From: Acidimicrobiia bacterium
Lineage (GTDB): Bacteria > Actinomycetota > Acidimicrobiia > Acidimicrobiales > Aldehydirespiratoraceae
Length of the DNA stretch: 13,431 nucleotides
Reading direction: 5' to 3'
NCBI GenBank assembly: GCA_022824605.1
Contig: JAJDZO010000267.1
Span: 1 to 13,431, forward strand
Part shown: positions 1-8,132 of the stretch, one piece after another
How the letters are laid out: each line of letters starts with the position of its first letter
How positions within the stretch are numbered: the first letter of the stretch is position 1
The notes under the pieces: model-generated
What the model saw: only the letters and a program-made list of their open reading frames with translations
The model's database searches: none
What the model was told of the DNA's origin: nothing
Program-made: the position numbers and the translations under genes

Positions 1-296
1 TCGCCGGCCTCAGGCTCCGGCGGGTTCGACGCCTCCGGGAGATCGACCGTAGTCGGCGGCGCAGTCTCGGCGGATTCTGCGAGCGGAGCCGGCGAGTCGG
101 CCACAGCCGGAGTGTCGGTCGCGTCGGCAACCGGAGCCGGCGCGTCGGGCACAGCCGGAGTGTCGGTCGCGTCGGCAACCGGAGCCGGCACGTCGGGCAC
201 AGTCGCGGTGTCGGCGGGCGGCTGATCCGCCCCACAGGCCGTGGCCAGGATCGCCGCGGCGACCAGAGCGCGCAGCAGGAAGCCGGGACGGGTCAC
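1..296 (-). CDS. Putative lipoprotein with Pro/Ala-rich tandem repeats (partial, C-terminus off the window)
   Basis: Reading from a GTG at 294-296, the first 98 codons stay open to the window edge. The N-terminus (MTRPGFLLRALVAAAILATAC) is a short basic stretch, a hydrophobic core and a Cys at residue 21 in a lipobox-like context (LATA-C), so it is probably exported and lipidated. The mature part has no recognisable fold. It is a Pro/Ala/Asp/Thr-rich linker with two nearly identical 16-residue units (VPDxPAPVADATDTPA) and degenerate flanking units, as expected for a cell-wall spacer. A catalytic or binding domain may follow outside the window. The start lies 2 nt after the antiporter stop codon, which suggests co-transcription and coupling. 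There is no clear Shine-Dalgarno. Another in-frame GTG at 330-332 would overlap the upstream gene and spoil the signal peptide, so I prefer 296. Function is unknown. Confidence 0.7.
   Translation of the reverse strand, partial: MTRPGFLLRALVAAAILATACGADQPPADTATVPDVPAPVADATDTPAVPDAPAPVADATDTPAVADSPAPLAESAETAPPTTVDLPEASNPPEPEAG
103..198. repeat. 48-bp tandem repeat, two near-perfect units
   Basis: Units 103-150 and 151-198 differ at one position only (142 versus 190). Degenerate partial units flank them at about 71-102 and from 199. The unit length is a multiple of three, so each copy adds 16 residues in frame to the lipoprotein. Near identity at DNA level suggests recent duplication or slippage. 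Confidence 0.9.
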
Positions 297-298
297 CG

Positions 299-1246
299 TC
301 AACCGGCGAGCAGTGCGATGCTCACCACCCACAGACCCAGCAGCAACACACCCTCGCTGCGGGTGACCCGACGACCGATGGCCATGGCCACCCAGCTCAC
401 TGCGCAGATGACCACCATCATCAACGAACCCAGGGCCTGCACGGTCACGTCGCCGACCGGACCCGGCCCCACCAGAGCGATCAGTCCGCCCACCGCCAGC
501 GAGTTGAACACGTTGCTGCCCAGCAGGTTGCCGACGAGCAGCTCGGTCTCACGCTGGCGGGCGGCCACCACCGCTGTGACCAGTTCGGGCGCCGATGTGC
601 CCACCGCCACCAGCGTGTACCCGACGAAGCCGCCCGACAGGTCGAGCGCTTCAGCAACCCGCTCGGCGCCTTCGACCAGGACGTAGGCCGACCCGGCCAC
701 CAGGGCGAGCGACACCAGCGTGCGGACGCTTTCGACCCCGAGCGCGGGCGGATCCTCGCCCACGATGTCGGACAGGTCCTCGGAGTCTGCTTCGCCGGCG
801 CGGGTGCGGGCCCCACGCAGCACCAGCACGAACCAAGCCGCCAACGCAACGAGCAGCACCAGCCCCTCGATGCGCCCGAAGTCGTCCTGCACGAGCAGCG
901 CGAACAGCACCACCGCGGCCACCGACACGACCGCGTCCCGGCGCACCACGCTCGCGCTCACCGGAACGGCAGCCACGAACGACGCCGCGCCCAGAACCAG
1001 AGAGATGTTGGCCACGTTGGAACCGACGATGTTGCCGACGCCGATGTCGAGACGTCCGTTGGCCGCGGCCAGCGCCGACACCAGCATCTCGGGCGCACTG
1101 GTGCCGAACCCCACCACCACCGCCCCCACCACGATGGGAGCTATCCGCAACACCACCGCCAGCCGGGCGGCCCCCCGCACGAACTGCTCGGCGGCCAGCG
1201 CCAGCACGACCAGCCCGACAACGGAGAGAACGAGGCCGACCAGCAT
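299..1246 (-). CDS. CaCA-family Na+/Ca2+ antiporter (YrbG type)
   Basis: This 315-residue integral membrane protein is of normal length for the bacterial YrbG/CaCA exchanger family, which moves Ca2+ (or another cation) against Na+ or H+ across the cytoplasmic membrane. Both signature alpha repeats are intact. Alpha-1 has GFGTSAPE at residues 46-53 and GNIVGSN at 71-77. Alpha-2 has VGTSAPE at about 215-221 and GNLLGSN at 239-245. The acidic Glu of each SAPE motif, the ion-binding residue in the family, is present. The rest is about ten hydrophobic segments, with an acidic soluble loop near residues 150-168 (EADSEDLSDIVGED) between the two halves. The ATG overlaps the ftsK stop codon (TGATG), so translation is probably coupled. 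Transported ion and physiological role cannot be read from the sequence. Confidence 0.93.
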   Translation of the reverse strand: MLVGLVLSVVGLVVLALAAEQFVRGAARLAVVLRIAPIVVGAVVVGFGTSAPEMLVSALAAANGRLDIGVGNIVGSNVANISLVLGAASFVAAVPVSASVVRRDAVVSVAAVVLFALLVQDDFGRIEGLVLLVALAAWFVLVLRGARTRAGEADSEDLSDIVGEDPPALGVESVRTLVSLALVAGSAYVLVEGAERVAEALDLSGGFVGYTLVAVGTSAPELVTAVVAARQRETELLVGNLLGSNVFNSLAVGGLIALVGPGPVGDVTVQALGSLMMVVICAVSWVAMAIGRRVTRSEGVLLLGLWVVSIALLAG

Positions 1247-3732
1247 CAGGGTGTCTGGCGGCTTTCGAGTTCCTCCGGGGTGATGAGAACATCGCGAGCC
1301 TTCGAGCCCCTGGACGGCCCGACGACGCCGTTCTGCTCCAGCAGATCCATGATGCGACCCGCCCTGGCGAAGCCCACTCGCAGCCGACGCTGCAGCATCG
1401 AGGTGGAGCCGAGTTGCGTCTCGACCACCAGCCTCATAGCAGCTTCAAGCAGCTCGTCGCCGTCGTCGGCAGGTTCGGGCGCGGGAGGTGCGTCAGTAAT
1501 GCTCGACGAGGTGCCCGGAGCACCACCCAGATCACCAGCCACCGCCGAGGTGGGCTCACCGCCGGAGGGGCCTTCGGTGGAGACCGAGGGATCGTCGTCG
1601 AAGTCGGGGGCCTGATCCACCCAGTGGGTCACCACCGAACGGACCTCGTCCTCGGTGACCCAGCATCCCTGAATCCGATGAGGCGTCGATGAGGCCGGTC
1701 CCAGCCACAGCATGTCGCCCTGACCGACGAGCCGCTCAGCGCCGGGCTGATCGAGTATCACCCGCGAGTCGGTCAGGCTCGACACCGCGAACGCGAGCCG
1801 GGCCGGGATGTTGGCCTTGATCACGCCGGTGATGATGTTCACCGACGGCCGTTGCGTGGCGATCACCAGGTGGATGCCCACCGCGCGGGCCATCTGGGCG
1901 ATGCGGGCGATGGACTCCTCCACGTCACGGGCGGCCACCATCATCAGATCGGCGAGCTCGTCCACCACCACCAGAATGAACGGCAGGTGCCCATACCGCG
2001 GCGGCTCGCCGTCGGCATCCCTCACCCCGACACGAGGGCCGAGCGTGTCGGCTTCCACGGCTGCGTTGTAGCCGGCGATGTCGCGGAAGCTGGTCTCGTG
2101 GAGCAGGTCGTAGCGGCGCTCCATCTCACGCACCGTCCAGCTCAGCGCGTTGGCCGCCTTGCGGGGATCGGTGACCGGTGCGGTCAGCAGATGCGGGACA
2201 CGGTCGTACTGGCCCATCTCGACCCTCTTGGGGTCGATGAGGATCATGCGTACGTCGTCGGGAGTGGAGCGCATCAGTATCGAAGTGATCAGCGAGTTGA
2301 GACACGACGACTTGCCGGCGCCGGTGGCCCCCGCGATCAGCAGGTGCGGAGTGTCGGCCAGGTTCAACATGACGGTGTGACCGTTGATGTCTCGGCCGAT
2401 GGCCGCCTCCATCGGATGGGTGGCGTCGGCGGCTTCGTCTGTGCGCAGCACATCGCCGAGGCGAACGATCTGGCGGTCGAGGTTGGGAACCTCCACCCCG
2501 ATGGCCCGCCGGCCCGGTATGGGCGACAGGATGCGGATGTCGGGCGACGCCATGGCCAAAGCGATGTCTTTTCGCAGACTCTCCAGCTTCGACACCCGCA
2601 CGCCTTCGTCCAGCTCCAGCACGAAGCGGGTGACGGTGGGTCCCACCACGGGTTCCAGCAGCATGGTGCGCACATCGAAGCGATCCAGGGTGACCTGCAG
2701 CAGCTGACCCCGTTCGGCGACCTCGGCTTTGTCGATCGCCCGCGACGGCGTCTCCGCCAGCATCTTGATGGGCGGGAGCTTCCACTTGGAACGCCGGCCT
2801 TGCTTGTTTCCGCCGCCTGGCAAGCCCCGGGCCTTGCCTGCCGGCGGCGGTTCCAGCGCCGACGGTGAGTCCTTGGCGAGCACGGCGGGAGCGGTATCCG
2901 GCGGCGGTGGTGCCCCCTCGCTATCGGGCCTGCTCGGGATCTCCGCGGCGCCCGTCGGCCGGCTCTCAGGCAGTCTCGTCGGTTGGGGGGCGGGGGCCTG
3001 GGGCGGAGCATCCTTGATGTCGCTGAAGAGGTTCACCACGCCACGGCGCAGCAAGCGGGCCACGGGCCGCAGCGCGTCCAGCAGCCGCGCCGATGCGGAC
3101 CGCACCGTCATCTGCGTGACGAAGATGAGACCGATCAGCCCGACGAACAGCAGCAGCAGCACCGATCCCCACAGCGCGGTCCAGGCGTGCAGGAAGCCGC
3201 CCAGGCCGACCCCCAGCGCACCGCCGGCCGCGCCGATCTCGTCGATGCCGTCGCGCAGGCCGGGCCGGTCCCTGGCCAGATGAAGCAGGCCTGTGGACGA
3301 CACCAGCAACAGCACGCCACCCAACGCCATCCTGGCGGCGGAGTCGGTCGCCCCGACCGGGTCCGGGCTCGCCTTCTGCTCGCCGCCGGTGTCGCCGTCG
3401 GCGTCAGCGGCACTCGGCGCGGGATCGCCGCGCCGTCCGCCCCCGACGGCGGCCGCGCCGAGCGCCACCAGCCCCACCGGCAGCGCCATGCGCACCAGCC
3501 CGAATGTGGCCGCCAGAACCCGGTCCACTTGCTCGCCCACCGGGCCGGCGGCGGAGAACCAGACACTTCCGGCCACCAGCAGGCCGGCCACGATGGCGGC
3601 CAGTCCCCAGATGTCTCGACGGTGCCGGCGAACCACCGAGCCCACCGCGGCAGAGCCGCGACTCGATGCTCGCTTGGCCTTAGACGGCTCCTTCGGCGTG
3701 CCGGCAGCCGGCTTGGCGTCCTTGTTCGCCAT
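1246..3732 (-). CDS. ftsK: DNA translocase FtsK/SpoIIIE
   Basis: The 828-residue product is a membrane-anchored, DNA-pumping ATPase that clears and segregates chromosome termini at the division septum. After a basic cytoplasmic start come four or five membrane segments (about 42-60, 74-97, 134-152, and 167-206 as one or two helices). A Pro-rich linker follows at about 245-320, and then the RecA-like motor. Walker A is GATGAGKS at 468-475 and Walker B is ILVVVDE, ending at D591-E592. A second acidic/Pro linker leads to the C-terminal gamma winged helix (about 760-820, with LLEQNGVVGPSRGSKARDVL), which reads polar DNA motifs and contacts XerD in the family. The protein looks complete, with a shorter linker than E. 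coli FtsK. The ATG has no obvious Shine-Dalgarno. Direct repeats of gtgacgc lie just upstream (3738-3744, 3750-3756). The gene follows rnj after 151 bp, the actinobacterial order. Confidence 0.97.
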   Translation of the reverse strand: MANKDAKPAAGTPKEPSKAKRASSRGSAAVGSVVRRHRRDIWGLAAIVAGLLVAGSVWFSAAGPVGEQVDRVLAATFGLVRMALPVGLVALGAAAVGGGRRGDPAPSAADADGDTGGEQKASPDPVGATDSAARMALGGVLLLVSSTGLLHLARDRPGLRDGIDEIGAAGGALGVGLGGFLHAWTALWGSVLLLLFVGLIGLIFVTQMTVRSASARLLDALRPVARLLRRGVVNLFSDIKDAPPQAPAPQPTRLPESRPTGAAEIPSRPDSEGAPPPPDTAPAVLAKDSPSALEPPPAGKARGLPGGGNKQGRRSKWKLPPIKMLAETPSRAIDKAEVAERGQLLQVTLDRFDVRTMLLEPVVGPTVTRFVLELDEGVRVSKLESLRKDIALAMASPDIRILSPIPGRRAIGVEVPNLDRQIVRLGDVLRTDEAADATHPMEAAIGRDINGHTVMLNLADTPHLLIAGATGAGKSSCLNSLITSILMRSTPDDVRMILIDPKRVEMGQYDRVPHLLTAPVTDPRKAANALSWTVREMERRYDLLHETSFRDIAGYNAAVEADTLGPRVGVRDADGEPPRYGHLPFILVVVDELADLMMVAARDVEESIARIAQMARAVGIHLVIATQRPSVNIITGVIKANIPARLAFAVSSLTDSRVILDQPGAERLVGQGDMLWLGPASSTPHRIQGCWVTEDEVRSVVTHWVDQAPDFDDDPSVSTEGPSGGEPTSAVAGDLGGAPGTSSSITDAPPAPEPADDGDELLEAAMRLVVETQLGSTSMLQRRLRVGFARAGRIMDLLEQNGVVGPSRGSKARDVLITPEELESRQTP

Positions 3733-3883
3733 GAATTGTGACGCTACCAGTGACGCCGCAGCGCCCCGTGAACCACCCGAAGCCGAGCAAACCGCCTTCT
3801 CGGGGCCACCCTTGGCGGCGCGACCGCCGCGCAGATCAATCGGCGAACCACCCGAAGCCGAACAGTGGGGGCTGCCGGGGGGT
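3733..3883. other. rnj-ftsK spacer with repeated 17-mer and hairpins
   Basis: A 17-bp direct repeat (gaaccacccgaagccga) occurs at 3770-3786 and 3845-3861. A related inverted copy (gttcaggcttcgg) overlaps the rnj stop at about 3883-3895, so the right-hand copy can fold with it into a hairpin (8 bp plus 4 bp with a bulge). A second small hairpin (gcggcg/cgccgc) lies at 3815-3830. Two gtgacgc repeats 12 bp apart sit at 3738-3756, just before the ftsK ATG. No T-run follows any stem. The spacer may hold an RNA-processing or attenuation site and an ftsK promoter, but no clear -35/-10 pair was found. Confidence 0.5.
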
Positions 3884-5542
3884 TCAGGCTTCGGTCAATA
3901 CCGGCACTATCACCGGGCGGCGACGGGTGCGGTCGCGGGATGTGCGGCGGGCGGTTCGCATCACCAGATCCTCCAGGGTCTCCACGTCACGTTCGCCTCC
4001 GGCCAGAGCGCGCTCTGCCGCAGCCGTGACCGCGTCCACGATCGCGGCCTCATGGCCGGCCAGCGCAGGCTGCTCGACCCATCCCCTCGACACGACCTGG
4101 GGACTCGACACCAGCACCCCCCGGGTCAAGTCGACGCACACCGCCACCGTCACGAAACCGTCGGCGCCCAGCTTGCGCCGCTCGTCGAGGACGGCCGAAC
4201 CCAGGTCGCCGACTGTTCCGTCCACATAAACATGGTCCCCGCCGACCGATCCCACCAAGCGCAGCCCGTCGTCGGTCAACTCGATGCGGTCGCCGTCGCA
4301 GCACAACACCACCCTGTCCTGCGGCATGCCCATGTCGCGGGCCAACCCGGCGTGGGCCACGAGGTGCTCGAACTCGCCGTGAACGGGCACGAACCACTCC
4401 GGCGACGCCACCGAGTGCAGCACCTTGAGTTCCTGCTGCTTGCCGTGGCCGGAGGTGTGCACATCAAGGTTGCCGGTGTGCAGCACCCGCGCCCCGCGGC
4501 GCGCCAGCCCGTTGCGCAGCGCCCCCACGGCCACCTCGTTGCCCGGAATCGGATGCGAGCTGAATATCACCGTGTCGTCGGCCCCGATCTCCACCCACTT
4601 GCTGACGCCCTCGGCCATCTGGGTCAGCGCGGCCCGCGGCTCTCCCTGTGAGCCGGTACACACGACCAGCACCTGCCCCGGGTCGAGCCCCTCAAGTTCG
4701 GTGATGTCACGCAGGGCGTGGTCGGGCACCCGCAGCAGGTTCAACTCACGGGCCAGCCCCACGTTGCGCTGCATCGACAGGCCCAGCGTCGCCACCATGC
4801 GCCCTGTAGCCACGGCTGCGTCCATCACCTGCTGGATGCGATGGATGTGGCTGGCGAAAGCGCCCACGATCACCCGGCGACCCTGTTGATGGCCGATCAC
4901 GTCGTGGAGGACGTCGCCCACATCGCGCTCCGAGCGGGAGGAGCCGGGCGCGTCGGCGTTGGTGGAGTCGGCCAGCAGCAGCCTCACCCCCGGCTCGTCG
5001 GACAGCGCCCCGATGCGCGACAGCGCCGTGCGGCGGCCGTCCACCGGCGTGAGGTCGAGCTTGAAGTCGCTGGAATGCAGGATCACTCCCTGCGGAGTGG
5101 AGAAGGCGGTGATCAGCCCGCCCGGCACCGAGTGGGTCACCGGCATGACCTCGCACTGGAACGGTCCCGCGTTGAAGCAGTCGCCGTCACGCACCTCGCG
5201 CAGCTCCGCCCGATCAAGCAGGCCCGCCTCCGCGAGCTTGTGGCGCACCAGGCCGAGCGTGAACGCTGATCCGTAGACAGGGAACGACAGGTGTTCGAGC
5301 AGATGCGGCAGCGCGCCTATGTGATCCTCGTGGGCGTGGGTGGCCATGCACGCCTCCACTCCCCCGCTGTCGATCAGCCATTCGAAGTCGGGCAGAACCG
5401 AGTCGACGCCCGGCAGGTCGTCGCCTGCGAACATCCGGCCGCAGTCGAGCAGCACCCGGCGTCCGGCGGTCTCAAGGACCGCGCAGTTCCGGCCGATCTC
5501 TCCCAGGCCGCCCAGGAAGGTGACCGCGACCGGTGCAGCCAC
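3884..5542 (-). CDS. rnj: Ribonuclease J
   Basis: This 552-residue protein has the full length of RNase J, a Zn-dependent metallo-beta-lactamase/beta-CASP nuclease with 5'-exonuclease and endonuclease activity in mRNA decay and rRNA maturation. The N-terminus has the family signature GGLGEIGRNC (11-20). The metal-binding motif HAHEDH is at 69-74, with further ligands expected in VTHSVPGG and HSSDFKLD. The beta-CASP region shows VVCTGSQGEP, and the later SGHG and FVPVHGEFEHL motifs are intact. A C-terminal domain follows. The start is a GTG; it lies 8 nt after the dapA stop and gives the expected family N-terminus, although the Shine-Dalgarno is weak. Its neighbourhood, dapA then rnj then ftsK, is the standard actinobacterial arrangement. 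With pnp, two RNA-decay enzymes share this block. Confidence 0.97.
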   Translation of the reverse strand: MAAPVAVTFLGGLGEIGRNCAVLETAGRRVLLDCGRMFAGDDLPGVDSVLPDFEWLIDSGGVEACMATHAHEDHIGALPHLLEHLSFPVYGSAFTLGLVRHKLAEAGLLDRAELREVRDGDCFNAGPFQCEVMPVTHSVPGGLITAFSTPQGVILHSSDFKLDLTPVDGRRTALSRIGALSDEPGVRLLLADSTNADAPGSSRSERDVGDVLHDVIGHQQGRRVIVGAFASHIHRIQQVMDAAVATGRMVATLGLSMQRNVGLARELNLLRVPDHALRDITELEGLDPGQVLVVCTGSQGEPRAALTQMAEGVSKWVEIGADDTVIFSSHPIPGNEVAVGALRNGLARRGARVLHTGNLDVHTSGHGKQQELKVLHSVASPEWFVPVHGEFEHLVAHAGLARDMGMPQDRVVLCCDGDRIELTDDGLRLVGSVGGDHVYVDGTVGDLGSAVLDERRKLGADGFVTVAVCVDLTRGVLVSSPQVVSRGWVEQPALAGHEAAIVDAVTAAAERALAGGERDVETLEDLVMRTARRTSRDRTRRRPVIVPVLTEA

Positions 5543-5550
5543 AGCTGCCG

Positions 5551-6516
5551 TCAGCCGGTACCGACAGGCGTCCGCTCCGCGAGCACCTCATCTGTCGTGT
5601 CGACCGTGTCGGGCGTGCGCCGCAGACCGGGATCGGATCCACGCAGCGCGGCCAGCACCGCCCGGGCACGATCCTCGAGTTCGGGCGGCTCCGGTCCCAT
5701 GGGCAGGCGGCACGGACCGGCGGGAAGCCCCAGCACCCGCAGCATGCACTTGGTGGGCACCGGGTTCGGGGCGGAGTCGCCGGTCTCGAAGTCGTAGGAA
5801 TCGAGCAGGCGGCGGTTGATCGCAGCCGCCTCCGCGGTACGGCCGGCCTCGAAGGCGTCGAACATGGCCACCGTCTGGCGGCTGACCCAGTGAGTGGCCA
5901 CCCCGATGACGCCCACCGCGCCGATCGACATCAGCGGCAGCGTGAGCGCGTCGTCACCCGAGTACACCTCGAAACCCTCCGGCGCCATCTCCAGCAGACG
6001 GGCCGTGTCGGCGGGCGATCCGGCCGCGTCTTTGAGCCCCACGATGTTGGGGACCTCGTGGGCCAGCCGGACCAGGGTCTCGGTGGCGACCTTGCGGCCG
6101 GTGCGCCCCGGTATGTCGTAGATGATTACCGGCAGGCCCGTGGCGGCCGCGCAGTGTCGGAAATGCGAGTCGAGCCCGGCCTGCGACGGCCGGTTGTAGT
6201 AGCCGGCCACATGCAGGATCCCGTCGGCGCCTGCTTCGGTGCAGCGCTCGGTGAGGTCGATGGCGGCGCGGGTGTCGTTGCTGCCGGCGCCGGCCACCAC
6301 CGGCACGTCGACCGATTCGGACACCGCAGCCACCAGATCGGCCTGCTCGGTGTGGGTGAGGGTCGGGCTCTCGCCGGTGGTGCCGGCCACCACCAGGCCC
6401 TCGTTGCCGTTGGCCACCAGCCATCGGGCGAGGCGGGCCGCGCCGTCTAGGTCGAGCGATCCGTCCTCGCGGAACGGGGTGACCATCGCGGTGAGCACAC
6501 GTCCGAATCGAGCCAT
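5551..6516 (-). CDS. dapA: 4-hydroxy-tetrahydrodipicolinate synthase
   Basis: The enzyme condenses pyruvate with aspartate semialdehyde, the first committed step to diaminopimelate and lysine. The 321-residue TIM barrel keeps all key residues: GTTGES at 45-50, YYNRP at 106-110, the catalytic Tyr133 and Arg138 within IIYDIPGRTG, and the Schiff-base Lys162 in GLKDAAG. It is about 30 residues longer than the E. coli enzyme because of a C-terminal tail (about 293-321) rich in Thr, Asp and Pro, probably disordered. I chose the ATG at 6514-6516 because it gives the usual MARFGRVLTAMVTPF start. A TTG three codons upstream (6523-6525) is possible. GGAGG lies only 2 nt before the ATG, an unusually short gap. 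dapB is separated from it by the SURF1 gene. Confidence 0.95.
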   Translation of the reverse strand: MARFGRVLTAMVTPFREDGSLDLDGAARLARWLVANGNEGLVVAGTTGESPTLTHTEQADLVAAVSESVDVPVVAGAGSNDTRAAIDLTERCTEAGADGILHVAGYYNRPSQAGLDSHFRHCAAATGLPVIIYDIPGRTGRKVATETLVRLAHEVPNIVGLKDAAGSPADTARLLEMAPEGFEVYSGDDALTLPLMSIGAVGVIGVATHWVSRQTVAMFDAFEAGRTAEAAAINRRLLDSYDFETGDSAPNPVPTKCMLRVLGLPAGPCRLPMGPEPPELEDRARAVLAALRGSDPGLRRTPDTVDTTDEVLAERTPVGTG

Positions 6517-6552
6517 GGCCTCCAACTGTAGTTCGCGCCGCGGGGGTGAGGT

Positions 6553-7293
6553 TCAAGAGGGCGTCGGCTGATCGCGTGCTGCGACGGCTCGGCGCAGGAT
6601 CAGGGCGTACACCACCACCGCCCCGGCGGAGAAGAAGAACCATTGGAAGGCGTAGGACAGGTGCGGCCCCTCGCCGAGGTCGGGATCCGGCACCGGTTCC
6701 GGCAGGCCGCCGGTCTGGGCCGGCAACTGGAGACGCAGCCTGATCCAGACGTCCTCCACGTCGATGCCCGACACTTCGGAGAAGCGGTCTAGGTCCATGC
6801 GGGAGATCTCCGGCGTCTCGGTGGCCGCGGTCTGCGCGACCTTGCCGCCGTCGAGGCTGTCGAAGGCGAGTCCGACCACCGTCACCTCGCCCGCTGGCGG
6901 GGCCGTGGTGCGGTCGTCGGGCTGGATCAGGCTGCGCCGGGGCACCCAGCCGCGCACCACCGCCACCGCCCGTCCGTCGTGGAGTCGCAATGGCGTCGCC
7001 AGCCAGAAGCCGGGCTGACCCCCGCTGCTGCGGTTGCCGATCCGCACCTCGGCGTCGGCCAGGTAGGCGCCGGCCGCGGCCACCTGGGTGTATTCGGGGG
7101 GCGGGCCCAGCAGATCGAGGTGTGCGGCTATGTCGACGGGGTCCTGGGCCATGGCCGCCGCGATCTCGTCGTTGGAGGCGCGGCGGTCGTCGAGCCGGCG
7201 CAGCTGCCAGAACCCGAGGTTGACCATCAGCACCACCATCGCCAGCGCGAAGATGTGCGAGGCGATCCACCCCACAGACGCCAACCGGCGCAC
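6553..7293 (-). CDS. SURF1 family cytochrome c oxidase assembly protein
   Basis: The 246-residue product has the SURF1 layout: an N-terminal membrane helix (about 10-27), the conserved NLGFWQLRRLDDRRASN segment just after it (about 25-40), an extracytoplasmic domain with RGWVPR, and a C-terminal membrane helix (about 215-236, YAFQWFFFSAGAVVVYALIL). SURF1 proteins help insert haem a into subunit I of aa3-type oxidases, so aerobic respiration is implied. The GTG start directly follows an in-frame TGA at 7294-7296 and yields the standard N-terminus; no Shine-Dalgarno is evident. It lies 36 nt upstream of the dapA ATG. No other cox or haem gene is in the window, so its position between dapB and dapA is contextually odd. 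Confidence 0.9.
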   Translation of the reverse strand: MRRLASVGWIASHIFALAMVVLMVNLGFWQLRRLDDRRASNDEIAAAMAQDPVDIAAHLDLLGPPPEYTQVAAAGAYLADAEVRIGNRSSGGQPGFWLATPLRLHDGRAVAVVRGWVPRRSLIQPDDRTTAPPAGEVTVVGLAFDSLDGGKVAQTAATETPEISRMDLDRFSEVSGIDVEDVWIRLRLQLPAQTGGLPEPVPDPDLGEGPHLSYAFQWFFFSAGAVVVYALILRRAVAARDQPTPS

Positions 7294-7400
7294 TCAGACG
7301 CCCCGCACCGGCGCTGGGTCCACAGGCTTTGGATCCCCGGAACCTTGCCGAGGGAGGGCCACCAGCACCCCCATCTATGCGACCCGCCGCCGCACCGGCC
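7294..7400. other. dapB-SURF1 spacer with degenerate copy of the dapB 3' end
   Basis: Segment 7329-7353 matches the last 25 nt of dapB (7401-7425) at 20 of 25 positions. The 10-mer ccgcaccggc occurs twice in the spacer, at 7303-7312 and 7390-7399. The minus strand has a 26-codon ORF (7294-7374, ATG to TGA) ending immediately before the SURF1 GTG in the same frame; it has no Shine-Dalgarno and is probably chance. No terminator with a T-run is seen. Confidence 0.45.
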
Positions 7401-8132
7401 CTAGATGCCCAGAACCTCGCCGAGGCCTACGGTCACGCCGGGGCCGAGCGTCACCACCCGCTTCACCGCCAGCAGCATGCCCGGCATGAACGCCGACCGG
7501 TCGATGGTGTCGTGGCGGATGGTGAGGGTCTCACCGGGTCCGCCCAGCATCACCTGCTGATGAGCGACCAGACCCTTGAGGCGCACCGCGTGCACCGGGA
7601 TGCCGCCGGGACCGCGCCCACCACGGGCACCAGGGAGGCTCTCTGAGACCGTGGGGTCGGGTGCCCAGTCGGCCGATGCCTCGGCCATGGCCTCGACGGT
7701 GGCCATGGCCGTGCCCGACGGTGCGTCCACCTTGCGGTCGTGGTGAAGTTCGATCACCTCGGCGGTGTCGAAGTAGGGCGCGGCCAGAGCCGCGAACCGG
7801 GTCATCAGCACCGCACCGATCGCGAAGTTCGGCGCGACCACGCAGTGGCTGCTCCCGAAGGCTGAGCGCAGATCGGCGATGTCGTCGGCGTCGAGGCCGG
7901 ATGTGCCGATCACGGCGTGAATGCCGGCCGCGGCCACGGCGGCGGCGTTGGACCGCACCGCTTCGGCCACGGTGAGGTCCACCACCACTTCGGCACCGGC
8001 CTCGACGAACTCGTCGACTGAGCCCGATGAGCCGATCGCGGCTACCATCTCGGTGTCCGGGTCGGCGTCGATGGCTCGGCAGGCTTCAGTGCCCATACGC
8101 CCCGTGGCGCCGCAGACACCCAGCTTGATCAC
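7401..8132 (-). CDS. dapB: 4-hydroxy-tetrahydrodipicolinate reductase
   Basis: DapB performs the NAD(P)H-dependent reduction that follows DapA in the diaminopimelate/lysine pathway. The 243-residue length is typical of actinobacterial forms. The Rossmann motif GATGRMG is at 8-14. The catalytic segment ELHHDRKVDAPSGTA (128-142) contains the expected His130 and Lys134. The C-terminus GVTVGLGEVLGI is the usual family ending. It starts with GTG at 8130-8132. An AGGGAG sequence about 6 nt upstream is a good Shine-Dalgarno and fixes this start. pnp ends 95 bp upstream, and that gap is spanned by a possible 31-codon ORF whose stop overlaps this GTG. Confidence 0.96.
   Translation of the reverse strand: MIKLGVCGATGRMGTEACRAIDADPDTEMVAAIGSSGSVDEFVEAGAEVVVDLTVAEAVRSNAAAVAAAGIHAVIGTSGLDADDIADLRSAFGSSHCVVAPNFAIGAVLMTRFAALAAPYFDTAEVIELHHDRKVDAPSGTAMATVEAMAEASADWAPDPTVSESLPGARGGRGPGGIPVHAVRLKGLVAHQQVMLGGPGETLTIRHDTIDRSAFMPGMLLAVKRVVTLGPGVTVGLGEVLGI

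Noticed and set aside
2983..4651. Plus-strand frames opposite ftsK and rnj
   Set aside because: Arg/Pro/His-rich shadow translations without motifs; both minus-strand genes have complete diagnostic motifs.
7294..7374. 26-codon ORF before the SURF1 gene
   Set aside because: No Shine-Dalgarno and no recognisable features, and it overlaps the degenerate dapB copy; chance is the simpler explanation.
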